NCBI GenBank assembly: GCA_030746455.1
Contig: JASLMQ010000489.1
Coordinates: forward strand, 1-6,182
From: Candidatus Latescibacterota bacterium
GTDB taxonomy: Bacteria > Latescibacterota > UBA2968 > GCA-2709665
Direction: 5' to 3'
Length of the DNA: 6,182 bases
The translations under genes and the position numbers were made by a program. Below are positions 4,364-6,182 of the stretch, in pieces. Numbering within the stretch: the stretch's first letter is position 1; every line of letters starts with the position of its first letter. The notes beneath the pieces are model-generated. The model was not told the origin of the DNA, searched no databases, and was given only the letters and a program-made list of their open reading frames with translations.

Positions 4364-6182
4364 ATGCATACCCCAGTCTTCTGGTCCCGCTTCGCGAGAC
4401 CATTGCGCCTGCTCATCATCGGAGTTGTGCTCATGTCCAGTGCGAAAGCCGCCGAATACCACCTCTCCCCGCAGGGGGACGATGCCAATCCCGGAACGCC
4501 CTCCGCGCCCTGGCGAACCATCGAGAAGGCGAACAAGGACCTTCGGCCCGGCGATACCGCCCTGTTCCTGCCCGGCGAGTATTCGGGAACCATCTGTCCG
4601 GCGAACTCCGGCTCGGAGGACGCGCCCATCACCTACCGCTCGCGAGACCGGTACAACGCAGTCCTCGTCGGTTCCGCCGGCATCCCTCCCGTGAAGATGT
4701 CGGATCGGGACCACATCGCCATCGACGGGTTCCGGTTCGATCCCGGCACCGAGGGATGGGTCGACGTCGAACGGTGTAACGGACTCGAGATCCGCAATTG
4801 CGACATGGTCAATGGCGGCACCCACTACCTGGTCCTTCACGCCGTCGACTGCGAATCCATCCGCCTGATCGACTGCCAGTTCCGTAAGAACCACTTCCGT
4901 GGGGACATGGTGCATCTGGACCGATGCGACCGGGCCGTCATCGAAGGCTGTTCCTTCTCTCACGTCGGCCACGGTCCCTTCGTGCTCAGGTCGTGCAACT
5001 ACGCCGTTGTTCGCTCCAACCTGTTCCACAATCCGTGGGGAAGGAACCAGGTCATCTGGACCTCCGGGCGTGTTCTGTTCGAAAGCAACGTCGTCACCGA
5101 GGCGCTCGACAGCGCCTACTCGGCCACCAGCGCCGCCAAGCACCTCACCATCGACGGCATCTTCCGCTTCAACCGCATCTACGGGAACCGCTACCTCCCG
5201 ATGGTCTCGGGAAGCTACGTCCCCCCCAAGCGATGGGCCGAGGACGTCAACGAGCCCTTCCGAATGGAAGACACGCGGATCTACCACAACGTCCTCGCCG
5301 ACAACCTGTTCCGCGCGTGGCGTCTCTGGGGCATCACCACCAGCGGAAACGAGTTCGTGAACAACATCTTCTCCGGCAACGACCCCTTCGGGGCGGGCAT
5401 CCAGCTGACGATCGATCCACACAGCACAGACGACAACCGTTTCTCGCACAACATCATCTGTGCCGACACGCCGGGCAGAACGGCGGTGCGCTTCGGCCGC
5501 AAGCTCTGGACCACGCGGCAGGCGAACGAACAGGGACCGGCCTACCAGTACTGGCGCGTGTTTGAGAACAACATCGACGCCGTTCCCGCCTTCGTCGACC
5601 CCGGAAACGCCGATCATCGGTTGTCGCCGTCCAGCGCGGGCATCGATGGGGGCAGACCCCTTACGCAGACCTCGATGGCCGGCAGTGGACGCCAGTTGCC
5701 CGTCGTTGATGGCCGCTGGTTCTATGACGGGAACGGCATCCCCGGCGAGCGCGGCGACCTCATCGCCGTCGGATCGGCGGACAACGTCGCGCGGGTCGAG
5801 AAGGTCGAGCTCAACTACTACCGGCCTGCCATCCTGCACCTGGATCGCGACCTGTCGTGGGACGCCGACTCACCGGTAAGCCTTCCGTGGACCGGAGACG
5901 CGCCCGACATCGGTGTATGGCAGGGCGGCTCTTCGGACGCGATGCCCGTCTACGCCGTCGCACGTCCCTCGACTGTGCCGCCGGGAGATACCGTTGAGTT
6001 CGAAGCGCTCATCCACAACCCCGAAGGGGTTCGCGAAGCGACCTGGGAATTCGGCGACGGGGCGTCGGCAATGGGGTTCGCCGCTAGCCACACATATGAG
6101 CGTATCGGCCCGTACCCCGTCCGCTTGCGCTTGGTTCACGCCGACGGTTACACCGTCCGGGCCATGCTCCTGGTGAAGGTCG
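4364..6182 (+). CDS. Secreted right-handed beta-helix protein with PKD domain, 3' end beyond window
   Basis: The frame from ATG 4364 stays open for 606 codons to the right edge with no stop. Residues 1-29 form a Sec signal peptide (basic RPLR, hydrophobic LLIIGVVLMSS, cut after AKA). The mature N-terminus EYHLSPQGDDANPGT...TIEKA...LRPGDT is the standard start of pectate-lyase-like parallel beta-helix proteins. Residues 113-420 carry successive coils. Cys at 138/146, 163/171 and 188/196 repeat every 25 residues, then Asn at 219, 242, 270, 309, 333 and 363 occupies a similar edge position. The helix end is marked by PAFVDPGNADHRLSPSSAGIDGG (408-430) and PDIGVWQ (514-520). Residues 528-606 match a PKD domain (WEFGDG 561-566, HTYERIGPYPVRLRL 576-590), a common carbohydrate-associated extracellular module. 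The likely role is binding or cleaving acidic polysaccharide outside the cell; catalytic residues cannot be assigned. No strong ribosome binding site is seen; coupling to the upstream gene, 15 bases away, is probable. Confidence 0.9.
   Translation, partial: MHTPVFWSRFARPLRLLIIGVVLMSSAKAAEYHLSPQGDDANPGTPSAPWRTIEKANKDLRPGDTALFLPGEYSGTICPANSGSEDAPITYRSRDRYNAVLVGSAGIPPVKMSDRDHIAIDGFRFDPGTEGWVDVERCNGLEIRNCDMVNGGTHYLVLHAVDCESIRLIDCQFRKNHFRGDMVHLDRCDRAVIEGCSFSHVGHGPFVLRSCNYAVVRSNLFHNPWGRNQVIWTSGRVLFESNVVTEALDSAYSATSAAKHLTIDGIFRFNRIYGNRYLPMVSGSYVPPKRWAEDVNEPFRMEDTRIYHNVLADNLFRAWRLWGITTSGNEFVNNIFSGNDPFGAGIQLTIDPHSTDDNRFSHNIICADTPGRTAVRFGRKLWTTRQANEQGPAYQYWRVFENNIDAVPAFVDPGNADHRLSPSSAGIDGGRPLTQTSMAGSGRQLPVVDGRWFYDGNGIPGERGDLIAVGSADNVARVEKVELNYYRPAILHLDRDLSWDADSPVSLPWTGDAPDIGVWQGGSSDAMPVYAVARPSTVPPGDTVEFEALIHNPEGVREATWEFGDGASAMGFAASHTYERIGPYPVRLRLVHADGYTVRAMLLVKV

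Noticed and set aside
4250..5839. 529-codon open frame on the minus strand
   Set aside because: It lies antisense to the beta-helix gene, is rich in Val/Asp/Gly/Arg as expected from the complement of GC-biased codons, has no domain, and the sense strand has clear signal, beta-helix and PKD features.

Overview
The window is GC-rich bacterial DNA, almost fully coding, from a diderm (Gram-negative) organism. Three things point to an outer membrane or periplasm: a YceI-type periplasmic protein, the C-terminal end of an outer-membrane beta-barrel, and a twin-arginine (Tat) export signal. The gene mix on the right (UroD-superfamily protein, divergent NagB-like isomerase, secreted right-handed beta-helix protein with a PKD domain) resembles environmental lineages rich in such families, for example Planctomycetes/Lentisphaerae or related candidate phyla. 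This assignment is an inference from gene content, not a phylogenetic result.

Left block, minus strand (1-1327), read right to left. It holds a 57-codon remnant of an outer-membrane beta-barrel gene (1154-1327), a two-TM small membrane protein (799-1107), a YceI-family periplasmic lipocalin-like protein (108-794), and the first 29 codons of a gene with a clear Tat signal (1-89, running off the left edge). Gaps between the intact genes are 4 and 18 bases, so they look like one envelope/periplasm operon whose first visible gene has lost its 5' part. A region without a convincing gene (about 1331-1644) separates this block from the next.

Right block, plus strand (1645-6182). It holds a UroD-superfamily protein that is not HemE (1645-2733), a NagB/6-phosphogluconolactonase-fold protein with an altered active-site motif (2842-3588), a small unrecognised ORF (3614-3832), a three-TM membrane protein possibly of the RipA family (3893-4348), and, 15 bases later, a secreted right-handed beta-helix protein with a PKD domain. 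This last gene is open from 4364 to the right edge and has no stop codon in the window. The block is consistent with extracellular glycan binding or cleavage (beta-helix plus PKD) and intracellular sugar-phosphate handling (NagB-like), with an unknown role for the UroD-like protein. That link is inference from co-orientation and spacing.

The most notable observations are the Tat-signal gene start at the left edge, the beta-barrel remnant ending at an imperfect inverted repeat, the missing zinc ligands in the UroD-like protein, the Asp-to-Ser change in the NagB-like active site, and a strict 25-residue double-cysteine ladder in the beta-helix that passes into an asparagine ladder. I saw no CRISPR array, tRNA, rRNA or intact insertion sequence, and no clear evidence of a wholly new system.
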